The notes: generated by a model from the sequence alone, not told the origin. DNA of 64,000 nt from Actinoplanes auranticolor (GCF_018332655.1 NZ_BOQL01000038.1:62001-126000), one strand, 5' to 3'. Positions 1 to 8,886 are shown, numbered from the stretch's first letter. Numbers and translations: made by a program.

Positions 1-2
1 GA

Positions 3-1934
3 CCAGTCCATTGCCGTGCGGAACTGCTCGATCGTGGCGCCCACCAGCTGCGCGGCCGTGCCGTCGCCTTCGAGCTGCTGGCGCGGATCGTCGGCGATCG
101 CCACCACGAGCGCGGCGTGCCGGTCCCGGGCGTGATCGAGGTCGCCGTGCTCGGCCAGTTGCTCGGTCCCGTACGCCCGCAGTGTTTCCAGCATCCGGTA
201 GCGGCCGGACTCCTGGTTCAGCAGGGATTTGTCGACCAGCGCGGCGACGATGGCCGCGGTCGTGGCGGGCGGGTGGAGATCGGCGGCCAGTTTCTCCGCC
301 CAGCTGAGCTCGAACCGGCCGGAGAAGACGCTCAGCCGGGCGAACAGGCGGCGTTCGTCGTCGTTGAGGAGCTGGTAGCTCCAGTCCATGACGGCGTGCA
401 GGGTGCGGTGCCGCGGCTCGGCTGTGCGGCTGCCCCGGAGCAGATGGAAGCGGTCGCCGAGCCGGGCCGCGAGTTCGTCGCTGGTGAAGGCGTTGGCGCG
501 GGCTGCGGCCAGTTCGATGGCCAGGGGCAGACCGTCGAGGTCCCGGCAGATCGCGGCGACCGCCGTGGCGGTCCTGTCGGTCAGCGCGAAGCCGGGGCTG
601 GTGGCGGTGGCCCGCTCCACGAACAACCGGACGGCCGATGATCGGCCGGCCGACTCCGCGGTGGCGGCGCCGGCTTCCGGCATGGCCAGGCCGGGCAACG
701 GGAGCAACGCCTCGCCGGTGACGCCGAGCCGTTCCCGGCTGGTGGCCAGGATCCGTAACCTGGGGCACCCAGCCAGCATCCGCTCGGCCAGCCCGGCGGT
801 GGAATCCAGCAGGTGCTCGCAATTGTCCAGGATCAGCAGGCCGTCGACGTCACGGAGGTGCTCGGCAACGGCGTCCAGCCGGGGACGGGTGCCGTGCGGC
901 GGCACGCCCAGCGCGTCAGCCACGACGTCCGCCAGCAGGTCCGGCTGGGTCACCGCGGCGAGTTCGACCAACCATGCGGCACGGCCGGCGCCGGCTTCCA
1001 CGGCGAGCCGGCTCTTGCCGGCCCCGCCCACGCCGGTCACGGTCACCAGCCGATGCGTCCGGAGCAGGCGCCGGACCGTCGCGACCTCGCTGTCGCGGCC
1101 GACGAAGGTGGTCAGCGGCCGGGGCAGGACCCCGACCGGAACCGGCACGTCCGGGGTCGACTCCAGGTCCGGGCGCAGCAACTGCAGGTGCAACCGTTGC
1201 AGATGCTCCCCGGGCTCGGTCCCGAGCCGCTCCACCAGCTCCCGACGGGCGGTGTCGAAAGTGGCGAGGGCCTCGCCGAGCCGGCCGGACCGGTGCCGGG
1301 CGAGCATCAGCTGACCCCACAGCCGCTCGTTGAGCGGATGCTCAGCGACCAGCGCGACCAGTTCGCCGATCAGCTCATGGTGCCGGCCCTCGGCAAGGTC
1401 GGCGTCGACACGCGCCTCCACCGCACGCATCCGCAGCTCCTGCAACCGCGCGATCTCCGCCTCGGCGCCGGGCAGGTCGGCCACCTCGGCCAGCGCCGGA
1501 CCGCGCCACAGGGCGAGGGCCTCGCGCTGCAGCCGGGCCGCCCGGCGGTGATCGCCGGCCTGCGCCGCGCGGGACCCGGCCTCGACCAGCCGCTCGAAGC
1601 GTTGCCCGTCCAGCGCACCGTCCGCCACCCGCAGCAGATAGCCGCCCTCGTGCGTCTCCAGGTCCGGCACCGGCCGGCCGGCGACCTCCCGCATCGCCCT
1701 GCGCAGCTCGGCGATCCGGCCGTACAGCAGCTCCGTGGCCCGCGCCGGCGTTTCCTCCCACAGCATCTGCGCGAGGAGGCCGGTGGAGACCACCGTGTTG
1801 GGTCGGATCAACAGCGCGGCCAGCAGCGCACGGTGCCGAGGTCTGCCGACCGGGACCGGCGCGTCCGCGTACCGGACCTCCAGTGGACCCAGAACGCCGT
1901 AGCCGAACCCCATGACGTCGATCGCCAAGGCCAT
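3..1934 (-). CDS. SARP/AfsR-type transcriptional regulator with NB-ARC domain (3' end beyond window)
   Basis: Reads leftward off the window edge, so the C-terminus is missing; about 644 codons are visible. The N-terminus (MGFGYGVLGPLEV, about residue 8) is the typical start of a winged-helix DNA-binding domain of the OmpR/SARP kind, followed by an all-helical BTAD domain (about 100-250). A P-loop NTPase follows, with Walker A VTGVGGAGKS, LLILDNCEHLL and LATSRERLGV as in NB-ARC/AfsR ATPases. Family knowledge: such proteins activate secondary-metabolite or morphogenesis genes, and ATP binding gates DNA binding; a TPR tail usually follows and probably lies off-window. ATG at 1934 is chosen; an in-frame GTG lies two codons upstream. 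The 18-bp inverted repeat at 1987-2033 sits just upstream and may be its operator. Specific targets cannot be read from the sequence. Confidence 0.9.
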   Translation of the reverse strand, partial: MALAIDVMGFGYGVLGPLEVRYADAPVPVGRPRHRALLAALLIRPNTVVSTGLLAQMLWEETPARATELLYGRIAELRRAMREVAGRPVPDLETHEGGYLLRVADGALDGQRFERLVEAGSRAAQAGDHRRAARLQREALALWRGPALAEVADLPGAEAEIARLQELRMRAVEARVDADLAEGRHHELIGELVALVAEHPLNERLWGQLMLARHRSGRLGEALATFDTARRELVERLGTEPGEHLQRLHLQLLRPDLESTPDVPVPVGVLPRPLTTFVGRDSEVATVRRLLRTHRLVTVTGVGGAGKSRLAVEAGAGRAAWLVELAAVTQPDLLADVVADALGVPPHGTRPRLDAVAEHLRDVDGLLILDNCEHLLDSTAGLAERMLAGCPRLRILATSRERLGVTGEALLPLPGLAMPEAGAATAESAGRSSAVRLFVERATATSPGFALTDRTATAVAAICRDLDGLPLAIELAAARANAFTSDELAARLGDRFHLLRGSRTAEPRHRTLHAVMDWSYQLLNDDERRLFARLSVFSGRFELSWAEKLAADLHPPATTAAIVAALVDKSLLNQESGRYRMLETLRAYGTEQLAEHGDLDHARDRHAALVVAIADDPRQQLEGDGTAAQLVGATIEQFRTAMDW

Positions 1935-1986
1935 CCTCACACTGGAGCAGCAACGCTGAGGAACTCCGCGAGGCAGCCTACCCATT

Positions 1987-2033
1987 ATTGACTTGCTCGT
2001 CCAGAACAAGGAGCGCTGGACGAGTAAGTCAAT
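1987..2033. promoter_or_regulatory. 18-bp inverted repeat upstream of the SARP gene
   Basis: The left arm ATTGACTTGCTCGTCCAG (1987-2004) and right arm CTGGACGAGTAAGTCAAT (2016-2033) match at 17 of 18 positions across an 11-bp spacer. It lies 53 bp upstream of the SARP start and about 100 bp past the methyltransferase stop. It could be an operator or a transcription terminator for the methyltransferase. No T-tract follows on the minus strand, which favours an operator. Confidence 0.55.
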
Positions 2034-2131
2034 TGCCGATCAGCTCGGGCGGTCCGGAGGCCACGATGATCGAGCGGATTCGCGCGGGGACCTACGGCGT
2101 CCGGTTGCACGCACGGACCGCCTGGCCCCAC

Positions 2132-2983
2132 TCAGCGGGCGCAGTCGAAATACCAGACGGTCGACCCACCGCGGGACGGGTCGAACCACCGGGGGACCTG
2201 CCGCCCGTGCTGATCGGCAAGCTCGGCGAGGCTACGCTCCGCGAGGCGCCACCCGTGACCGGCCAGCCAGTCGTGCGGAGGGGTCGGCGGCCCGCTGCCG
2301 AACAGGCTGAGCACGCGGCCGACGCCGTCCTCGGCGAACTCCTCAGCCAGCAGACCCGCCCGCAGCGACGTGGCCACCTCGATGCCGAGGTGGCTGCCCG
2401 GCGCGGAAAGTTCACCGATCCGGCTCAGCATCAGGTCAAGTTCGGCGCGGCTCAAGTAAATCGTGAGCCCTTCGGCCAGCCAACCGGTCGGCCGGGACGG
2501 GTCGAAACCCGCGGCGGTCAAGGCGGCCGGCCAGTCGTCGGCCAGGTCGATCGCAACCGGCGTACGCTCGGCCGTCCGTTCCAGGCCCGCGGCGCGGGCC
2601 ACGTCCTCCTTCAGCGCCAGGATGGCGGGCCGGTCCAGCTCGAAGACGCGCCGCCCCGCCCAGGGCAGCCGGTACGCACGGCCGTCCAGCCCAGCGCCCA
2701 GCAGCACGATCTGTTCGACGGGCACGTCGGTCAACAGCCGGTCGTGATGCAGGGTCCGCACGGTGACCAGGTCGCCCATCAGGCGAGTCAGGCCCGCCAT
2801 CTCGCTCGGCATCTCGGAGAAGCGGGGCGCCTGCCCGGGATGGGCGAGTCCGAGGTGGACCAGGACCGCCTCGGCCAGCGGGTCCCGGAAGGCGGGCGCC
2901 GCGGACAGCGACTCGGCGGCCCGCTGGGCGGCAACCAGGACGGCCGTCCACGCGACACCGTCCGGGAGAGGTGGGGTATTCAT
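2132..2983 (-). CDS. SAM-dependent methyltransferase, LCM/TIGR00027 family
   Basis: 283 residues. Class I SAM-methyltransferase motifs are visible: LLGAGLDGRAYRL (motif I, about residue 90), an acidic residue after strand 2 (VFELDRPAI), and WLAEGLTIYLSRAE, the hallmark of the leucine carboxyl methyltransferase-like family common in actinobacteria. The family methylates small molecules or carboxyl groups in secondary metabolism; the substrate here is unknown. ATG at 2983 is preceded by GAGGGTGAGAGCT, a good ribosome binding site; longer in-frame starts run into low-complexity upstream sequence and were not used. It is a single gene, transcribed toward the SARP regulator. Confidence 0.88.
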   Translation of the reverse strand: MNTPPLPDGVAWTAVLVAAQRAAESLSAAPAFRDPLAEAVLVHLGLAHPGQAPRFSEMPSEMAGLTRLMGDLVTVRTLHHDRLLTDVPVEQIVLLGAGLDGRAYRLPWAGRRVFELDRPAILALKEDVARAAGLERTAERTPVAIDLADDWPAALTAAGFDPSRPTGWLAEGLTIYLSRAELDLMLSRIGELSAPGSHLGIEVATSLRAGLLAEEFAEDGVGRVLSLFGSGPPTPPHDWLAGHGWRLAERSLAELADQHGRQVPRWFDPSRGGSTVWYFDCAR

Positions 2984-3170
2984 AGCTCTCACCCTCGCAG
3001 CCGAACCTGCACACCGCCTACAGCCATGTACAGCCGGCGTGAAGGTCACCGCCGGAAGCTGTTCCTCCCTGGCCGTGTCGTCGGCGCGGGAATGTCCGGA
3101 ATCTAGGCATTGTACAAGCTGCGCGGTATGGGCTTGACCGTCCATCCGCCGGCTCCATCGGGTAGGCACG

Positions 3171-5843
3171 TCAGGGGCGGAGGGTCCAGCGCTGATTCGT
3201 GCCGCCGTTGCATGACCAGAGGATCAGCTTCGTGCCGTTGGCGGTGGCGGCGTTGTTGGCGTCCACGCACAGGCCGGACTGGACACTGGAGATGCTGCCG
3301 TCGGAGTTGACGTTCCATTGCTGGTTGGTCCCGCCGTGGCAGTCCCAGATGATGACCGCGGTGCCGTTCGTCGAGCCGTTGCCGTACGCGTCCAGGCACT
3401 TGTTGCCGTACACCGTCAATTGTTTGCCGGGGCCGTAGGCCCACCGCTGCTTGGTGCTGCCGTCGCAGTCCCACAGCTGCACCTGGGTGCCGTTGGCGGT
3501 CGTGGCGTTGGGCACGTCGACGCACCGGCCGGACTGGCTCCCGACGAGCTGGCCGGCCTGCGGGGAGCCGCCGCCGCCCTGCTGCCGGACGAGCGACCGG
3601 GACTCGGCCGACCGGTTGCCCTGGGCGTCGAGGACGAAGAGGCGGTAGTCGCCCGGCGACGAGGGAACTGCGATCGAGGTGGCGTTGCCGGCGGCCGATG
3701 TCATCGTCGGCCCGGCCGTGAAGGTCGTCGTGCCGGACGGCGCCAGCCAGATCGTCCGGGTCGCGTCGCCGGTGCTACGGACGGGGATCATGGAGCTTCC
3801 GCTGACGACGAAGGTGCTGGCGGGCAGGACGTGATCGGGCAGCACGCGCGGGGCGAGGTCCCGGAAGGGCTCCTGCAAACCGGAGTTCACCGCGATGGCG
3901 TACGCCGCCGCCGGCCAGACATAGTCCGACGACACCAGGATGTCCTGCACGGTGCTGTTGGGCAGATTCTTGTTCGAGACCTTGTTGATCGGCCCGTACG
4001 TCTGCGTGATGCTCAGATCGTGCTTGCGGCCGAAGTCGTCGGAGTTGATCAGCCAGGTGACGTTCTTGTCGACGCTGAGGACGTTGTTCCGGAAGGTGAT
4101 GTACGCCGAACCCTCGTCCGGGTGCAGGCCGTACTTGTGGCCGGCCGGAACGCCCTGCAGATAGTTGTCGGTGATGGTGGTCCCGGGCTGGCTGCCGAGC
4201 GTGTAGATCGGAGCCGTGTCGCTGAGGCGCTGCACCGTGTCGATGATGTGGTTGTGGCTGATCGTGTTGTTCCGCGCCGTCGTGGTGGGACGGTTCGGCG
4301 CGATCGAGCCGGATGACCCGTCGAAGTTCCACCATCCCCAGCCGAGGGTGATGCCGGACCAGGGCGCCTTCTCGATCCGGTTGTGCTGCACGGTCAGGGT
4401 GTCGACGAAGTACGCCGACAGGGGGCTGTGACCGTTGAAGAGCACCGCGCTGTCGTACAGGTGATTGTTCTTGATCTCGATGTTCTTCGGCAGCCCTTCG
4501 ACCTGGACCGGGTACTTCTCCCGGTTGGTGGACGTGTGGTCGCCGATGTAGACGTGCTGCGGGTGACCGACCACCACCGCGGATCCGGCCACATCGTTGG
4601 TGTGGTTCCCGATCAGTTGACTGCCCTGCACGTCGTTGACCAGGCTGATCCCGTCGGCGCCGGTGTGCTGGACGCGGTTGCGCTGCAAGAGGATCCCGTC
4701 GGCGTTCTGGACCTGGATCATGCCGGGGGTGACGTCGACGTTGCGGTAGTAGTAGACGTGGAAGTTCTGCTTGGCGTACGCGAGCGCGCCGAGATTGCCC
4801 TGCTGCGCCTGCTTGAACGACGATCCGGCCACGGTGAACAGGTTCCAGTCGGAGTGCTGGACGGTGAGGCCGGAGAAAGTGATGTTGCGGGCGTGGCTGC
4901 TCGTCGAGGTGCCCGAGACCCGCAGCAGGGTGGTCACGTTGTTGGGTGCGAAGACCGACGCGGCCGGCATGTTCTCGGAATCGGCCTTGTAGTAGTACAG
5001 CGTCCGGCTGGTCTTGTCGAAGAAGAACTCGCCCGGCGCGTCCAGGAACTCGTAGGCGTTCATGACCTTGTGGGAGCCCCCGACCTGCGCGTTGCCGTTG
5101 AAGGCGCCCTGGGCGATGGCCGCGCCCGGCTGCTGGAACAGCGCCACCCGGCTGCCGCCCTCGGTGGTCACCTGACGCACCCCGACGATGGCCGAGGTCC
5201 AGGTCGTCGACGTCTCGATCTCGATGTCATCCTGGTTGGCCGCGATGGCCGGGAAGTCGGAGGTGCTGTATCGGGAGCCGGCGCACTGCGACCCCGATTC
5301 CCACGCCCACGCGGCCTGCCCGGCGGTGATCGTGTACGACCCGTGGCAGCCCGACGAGGCGATCGTCTTCGAGGCCATGGACGCCCGCTTGTCGTTGACG
5401 TAGAGCGCGCGCAGCTTGTTGGCCCGGTCGAGCGGGGCCTTCCAGATGTTGCCGGTGTGCTGGCTCCAGCCGGTCACCCGGGTGCCGCCCTCGAGAATCG
5501 GGTTCTCACCGGGATAAGCGGCGTAGATGATCCGGTAGTTGTTGGTCCCGGAATCGCCCGGCCCGAATTCGATGGTGCTGCCCACGGGGTAGCTGCCGCC
5601 GCGCAGATACACCTGGATGTCGCCGGTCATGTTCACGTTGACGGTCCGGACCACGTCGCGAGCGCGTTGCAAGGTCCGGAAGGGTGCCGAGAGCGATCCG
5701 GGGTTGGCGTCGTCCCCGTCGGCGGCGACGTAATAGGTCGCCTGAACCGCGGCGGCGGCGGGAGCGCCGTGGCCGGCCACACCCACCGACGTGGCGGCGA
5801 TGACCATCGCGGCTGCCAGCAACGACTTCCCCAGACTCTTCAC
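3171..5843 (-). CDS. Secreted right-handed beta-helix protein with C-terminal ricin-B lectin (CBM13) domain
   Basis: About 890 residues. A Sec signal peptide (KSLGKSLLAAAMVIAATSVG then APAAAA) precedes YYVAADGDDANPGSLSAPF, the usual opening of extracellular parallel beta-helix/pectate-lyase-like proteins. The central part (about 330-620) has repeated N-rich beta-helix rungs (NRVQHTGADGISL, NNTISHNHI, RNNVLSV). The C-terminal 130 residues form a ricin-type trefoil with three QxW repeats (QRW, QQW, QRW) and CVD/CLD motifs, usually sugar-binding. Likely role: polysaccharide degradation or binding outside the cell; the substrate is unknown. GTG at 5843 is chosen because GAGGGAGCGCCAC precedes it and the signal peptide begins there; an in-frame ATG lies at 5885. 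Expressed from its own promoter region. Confidence 0.88.
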   Translation of the reverse strand: MKSLGKSLLAAAMVIAATSVGVAGHGAPAAAAVQATYYVAADGDDANPGSLSAPFRTLQRARDVVRTVNVNMTGDIQVYLRGGSYPVGSTIEFGPGDSGTNNYRIIYAAYPGENPILEGGTRVTGWSQHTGNIWKAPLDRANKLRALYVNDKRASMASKTIASSGCHGSYTITAGQAAWAWESGSQCAGSRYSTSDFPAIAANQDDIEIETSTTWTSAIVGVRQVTTEGGSRVALFQQPGAAIAQGAFNGNAQVGGSHKVMNAYEFLDAPGEFFFDKTSRTLYYYKADSENMPAASVFAPNNVTTLLRVSGTSTSSHARNITFSGLTVQHSDWNLFTVAGSSFKQAQQGNLGALAYAKQNFHVYYYRNVDVTPGMIQVQNADGILLQRNRVQHTGADGISLVNDVQGSQLIGNHTNDVAGSAVVVGHPQHVYIGDHTSTNREKYPVQVEGLPKNIEIKNNHLYDSAVLFNGHSPLSAYFVDTLTVQHNRIEKAPWSGITLGWGWWNFDGSSGSIAPNRPTTTARNNTISHNHIIDTVQRLSDTAPIYTLGSQPGTTITDNYLQGVPAGHKYGLHPDEGSAYITFRNNVLSVDKNVTWLINSDDFGRKHDLSITQTYGPINKVSNKNLPNSTVQDILVSSDYVWPAAAYAIAVNSGLQEPFRDLAPRVLPDHVLPASTFVVSGSSMIPVRSTGDATRTIWLAPSGTTTFTAGPTMTSAAGNATSIAVPSSPGDYRLFVLDAQGNRSAESRSLVRQQGGGGSPQAGQLVGSQSGRCVDVPNATTANGTQVQLWDCDGSTKQRWAYGPGKQLTVYGNKCLDAYGNGSTNGTAVIIWDCHGGTNQQWNVNSDGSISSVQSGLCVDANNAATANGTKLILWSCNGGTNQRWTLRP

Positions 5844-5885
5844 GTGGCGCTCCCTCGCTTCATCCAGGACCGATCTGGCAACCAT

Positions 5886-6278
5886 TGAGCGTCGACAATA
5901 TAGACAGATGATTTCACGCTTTACAAGACAGCAACGTTAATGGAGGTACGCCCACCCGTAGTTCCTCTGCGTAACACTTTTTCAACGGCTTTTCATGAAG
6001 CGTCAAAACGCTCGGTATTCGCCGGCGACCGGGCCCGTCGAAGCCGACTGCATCATGTCCCCGCTCTGCTGGGCCGCGTCACCGCCGGGCACCGTCTGTC
6101 GCGGGGGCGGCGCTGGGCGTCGGCGCGCACAGTTGCCCGTGGACCTGCAGGGCCGACTGCCGCCCGCGTCATCAAGGTGTCATGCGTCCGAGTCGCCGCG
6201 TACGTACTGGCCGGTCACCGTGGGTGTAGGCCGTCGGCTGCGTACCGCCGCCGATGGCGCGATACGAAGGGAGCTGTG
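5886..6278. other. Intergenic region between divergent genes
   Basis: No coding sequence is supported over these 393 bases. The part nearest the beta-helix gene (5890-5940) is unusually AT-rich for this genome and probably holds that gene's promoter. The part nearest the 64-residue membrane protein carries one GTCA-N7-GTCA site at 6168-6182. Confidence 0.5.
6168..6182 (+). promoter_or_regulatory. GTCA-N7-GTCA direct-repeat site
   Basis: GTCATCAAGGTGTCA, an exact 11-bp-period direct repeat of GTCA, 97 bp upstream of the small membrane protein at 6279 and oriented toward it. Confidence 0.55.
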
Positions 6279-6473
6279 ATGAGGCTTCGCGACCTACGAG
6301 CACTCGTCTTGATGGCTGCTGTTCTCGTTCTCATGATTGCCGGCATAACCACCGCGGCCGTCCTCGGATCGGTGCCGGGCATCGTGCTGGCGGTCATGAT
6401 CGGCACGCTGGTCCTGTCGTATGCCGTTCGCCATGAGGCTCGACCGGTCTACGTCTACCGCCGCCGTGACTGA
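6279..6473 (+). CDS. Small membrane protein, 64 residues
   Basis: Begins MRLRDLRALVLMAAVLVLMI and has two predicted membrane helices (about 7-27 and 29-49), followed by a short basic cytoplasmic tail ending YVYRRRD. ATG at 6279 follows GAAGGGAGCTGTG, a credible ribosome binding site. The sequence matches no family I recognise. It resembles other tiny two-helix proteins in this window (6557, 39376, 13989) that sit behind the same 15-bp direct repeat or beside stress genes, so an envelope-stress role is inferred. A site of that repeat lies 97 bp upstream. Confidence 0.65.
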   Translation: MRLRDLRALVLMAAVLVLMIAGITTAAVLGSVPGIVLAVMIGTLVLSYAVRHEARPVYVYRRRD

Positions 6474-6556
6474 CTCAGCCCCTGCGCGAAGAGGCGGACC
6501 GTTCCTCGGGCCAGTCCGGATGTCGAGGGGCGATCCGTCCGCCATGGAGCCGTGAT

Positions 6557-6784
6557 ATGAACCTTACCGATTGGCAGATCCTGGCGCTCGCCGTCTTCTT
6601 GTCGCCCGTTGCGGTAACCGGTCTGTTGCTGGCCGGCAGCCGTGGGCACTGGCCGGTCGTGGTCGCCGTCGCCGTGGCGGTCATCGTTGTCGCCATGGAC
6701 CGCGGGAGACGTCATCAGATTCGGAGCCGTCGGAGTCCGGCACCCGAGGACCAAGCTCAGCAGGAAACCCGAAGCCGGACATAA
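6557..6784 (+). CDS. Small hydrophobic protein, 75 residues
   Basis: MNLTDWQILALAVFLSPVAV opens a protein with two membrane segments (about 5-26 and 31-48) and a polar, Arg/Gln-rich tail. The start follows GGAGCCGTGAT. It lies 83 bp after the 64-residue membrane protein on the same strand and may be cotranscribed with it. No family assignment is possible by eye and function is unknown. Coding status is supported by the hydrophobic pattern and ribosome binding site only. Confidence 0.5.
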   Translation: MNLTDWQILALAVFLSPVAVTGLLLAGSRGHWPVVVAVAVAVIVVAMDRGRRHQIRSRRSPAPEDQAQQETRSRT

Positions 6785-6861
6785 GAGAGATCTGACGAGG
6801 CGAAGTCGCCCGCCTCGTCACAGGTGAGCAGGACGAGGTCAACTGACGTCGGCCGCGTACT

Positions 6862-6876
6862 GTCATCCGACCGTCA
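6862..6876 (+). promoter_or_regulatory. GTCA-N7-GTCA direct-repeat site without an obvious downstream gene
   Basis: GTCATCCGACCGTCA is an exact match whose central bases also fit the group (T-C-C-G-A-C-C against T-G-C-A-A-C-T). It points rightward, but no credible coding sequence starts within 100 bp. A palindromic array begins 128 bp downstream, so a non-coding transcript is possible. Confidence 0.55.
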
Positions 6877-7003
6877 TACGACCGCACCGGCGGCGCCATG
6901 GACGGCGACGATGCTGGTTGAGCGGCGCCGGCCCGGAGCCTCAGCCCCATCCCGGCCCCCCGAGAACGGCCGGGGCACCGGACGACGACACTCCGCCGCC
7001 GGA

Positions 7004-7079
7004 CATCTGTGCACGGACGCACCGGTTCGGGTGTCCGTGCACAGATGCGGTGGTCCCACCACAGCATCTGTGCACGGAC
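7004..7079. repeat. Three copies of a 15-bp element forming long palindromes
   Basis: CATCTGTGCACGGAC occurs at 7004-7018 and 7065-7079, with its exact reverse complement at 7033-7047; each contains the palindrome GTGCAC. The second and third copies make a hairpin with a 16-bp perfect stem (7033-7048 with 7064-7079) and an inner GTGG/CCAC stem. It lies between convergent genes (the small protein ending at 6784 and the antiporter ending at 7205). It may be a bidirectional terminator, a REP-like element, or the 3' structure of a small RNA. Confidence 0.75.
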
Positions 7080-7204
7080 CTCGCGTTCGTGCCGTCCTTT
7101 TCGGCGGAACTGCGGACGTCGGCAGCCGAGCATGACGGTGCGATTCGAGGCCGTTCCACAGCACCATGTCGGACGGGTGTTTCAAGGACGATGGGTGAGG
7201 CCCA

Positions 7205-8434
7205 TCAGTCACGCCGCTGGAGCGCGCGGACCCGGCGATGCAGCACACCGTGCCAGGCCGGCGCTTCCGCTTCCTGGTCGAAAGCCCGCGCAACGACGAC
7301 ATCCGTCGACGAGTGCAGCAGAATCGACATGACGATCGTCAACGCGACAAGGTGGAAGATCTCGTTACCGGCGGTGATGCCGGACTCCAGGACCAGCAGG
7401 CCGTAGACCACCGAGGCGAAGCCCTTCGGGCCGAACCACATCGCCGCAGCCTGTTCGCGTAGGCCGAGGCCGGAACGCAAGAACGACAGCCACAGCGCGG
7501 CGGGACGGGCCACGAAGATCGCCAGCACGGCGAACAGCCAACCGGTCCAGGAGATGTCGGCGAGGAACTCCAGCGAGATCAGCGCGCCGAACACCAGAAG
7601 TGCGGCCAGTTTGAACAGCTCGGCGATGTTCTCCCCGAAGTGCTCGAAAGCGGCGCGCTGCCGAGGCCCGAAGGTGGCCACGGTGATGCCGGCGGAGAAT
7701 GCGGCCAGGAACAGGTTGGCGTGGGTCGCCTGTGCCACGCCCAGGACCAGCAGACCGATCGCCAGACCGTTGAGGGGTTCGTAGGCGGTGGAGGCGGAGA
7801 AGAACCGGGAGCGTTCCAGCAGAATCGCTGCGACGGGGATCGCCACGCCCACCACCACACCCAGTGTCACCTCCAGAGCCAGCTCACCGAGATGCAGATC
7901 GTCTGAACCGGCGGCGACGGCCAGGAACACGATGACGAACGGCAGCGCCAGGCCGTCGTTGACGCCGGACTCGACGTTGAGCAGGTGACGCAGCCGGGCC
8001 GGGACCTTGTCGTTGCCGACCAGCGCCGAGGCGAACACCGGGTCGGTGGGAGCGAGGATCGCCCCGACCAGCAACGACTCCGCCCAGCCGAGTCCGGCGA
8101 CGTAGTGCGCGGCGACTGCGGTGATCAGCAGGGTCAGCGGTAGTCCCCAGCCCAGCGCCCGGCCGGGCAACCGCCACGCCGACCGCAGATCGGCCCAGCC
8201 GACCCGCATGCCGTCGGTGAACAGCACCGCGAACAGTGCCAGTTCGGCCAGGGTGCCCACGATCGGCGTATCAGGATGCACGTCCAGCACGCCGGTGGTG
8301 TCCGGGCCCAGCACGAAGCCGGCGACAAGGAACAGAACCGCGGTGGACAGAATCGTCCGGTTCGCCAGCGCGGACACCAGAACCGCCGCCATCAGGACGG
8401 CAGCAAAGGTCAACAACAGCACAGAGTCCTCCAC
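7205..8434 (-). CDS. Na+/H+ antiporter, CPA1/NhaP family
   Basis: 409 residues with 12-13 predicted membrane helices and a short cytoplasmic tail. Family hallmarks are visible: APTDPVFASALVG (about 130) and NVESGVNDGLALPF (about 153), whose Asp residues form the ion-binding site of CPA1 exchangers. Role: proton-coupled Na+ or K+ export for pH and salt homeostasis in the plasma membrane. It is shorter than plant or animal NHEs but normal for bacterial NhaP types; no RCK/TrkA regulatory domain is seen. Monocistronic; one weaker direct-repeat site lies 136 bp upstream. Confidence 0.9.
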   Translation of the reverse strand: MEDSVLLLTFAAVLMAAVLVSALANRTILSTAVLFLVAGFVLGPDTTGVLDVHPDTPIVGTLAELALFAVLFTDGMRVGWADLRSAWRLPGRALGWGLPLTLLITAVAAHYVAGLGWAESLLVGAILAPTDPVFASALVGNDKVPARLRHLLNVESGVNDGLALPFVIVFLAVAAGSDDLHLGELALEVTLGVVVGVAIPVAAILLERSRFFSASTAYEPLNGLAIGLLVLGVAQATHANLFLAAFSAGITVATFGPRQRAAFEHFGENIAELFKLAALLVFGALISLEFLADISWTGWLFAVLAIFVARPAALWLSFLRSGLGLREQAAAMWFGPKGFASVVYGLLVLESGITAGNEIFHLVALTIVMSILLHSSTDVVVARAFDQEAEAPAWHGVLHRRVRALQRRD

Positions 8435-8756
8435 GAGCCGGACGGCGGGACGGTCGGTTCATCGGCGTCCCGATCGCGTGCTCAGGTCATCCGCGCGGGG
8501 TGCGATGCCGGTCAGCACTGTATCGGCCTCGGACTCACCGGCGCGGACGGAGGGTCTCCCGCGCGGGCATGACCCCCAGCTGACACCGCCATGTGCTGTC
8601 ACGCCCTCGGCTGCCAGGCGGACCACAGTCACCGGCGCGGGCTTCCCCACCCGTCGCCGGAGCAACGCTCACATGGATGTGGCCCCGACAGGGCGGCGAG
8701 ATACGGCTCGCACAGGCTGCACGCCCTTGAAACCCTGCCGGGAACGGTGCACCCAC
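8435..8756. other. Intergenic region
   Basis: 322 bases with no supported gene. The only feature I see is a TGAC-N7-TGAC repeat at 8570-8584, whose central bases fit the group poorly. Confidence 0.4.
8570..8584 (-). promoter_or_regulatory. GTCA-N7-GTCA direct-repeat site (weak core)
   Basis: Plus strand reads TGACCCCCAGCTGAC. Half-sites are exact, but the GC-rich centre differs from the other copies. It is 136 bp upstream of the antiporter start and could be a chance match. Confidence 0.3.
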
Positions 8757-8885
8757 TCAGGGTTGGCCGGTGCCGTCCTTGGACTCCGCCGCCGAGCGGC
8801 GCAGGAAGTTCCACACAGCGAAGGTAAGCGTGCCCCACAGTCCGACTGCCCCTATCAGCAGCATGATGACAGCACTGGTACCCAT
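8757..8885 (-). CDS. MetS-like small subunit of NSS-family amino acid transporter
   Basis: 42 residues: one N-terminal membrane helix (MGTSAVIMLLIGAVGLWGTL) followed by TFAVWNFLRRS and a polar tail. This matches the small auxiliary subunit family of actinobacterial methionine/alanine importers (MetPS type), in which a tiny single-helix protein is needed for activity of the large NSS permease. The start codon is separated by one base from the stop of the large subunit, so the two are translationally coupled. Too small for routine gene finders. Family recognition is by pattern and context. Confidence 0.8.
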   Translation of the reverse strand: MGTSAVIMLLIGAVGLWGTLTFAVWNFLRRSAAESKDGTGQP

Positions 8886-8886
8886 G

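Noticed and set aside
6918..7406. Plus-strand open frame downstream of the orphan operator at 6862
   Set aside because: It reads through the palindrome array and into the antiporter gene antisense; composition is not coding-like.
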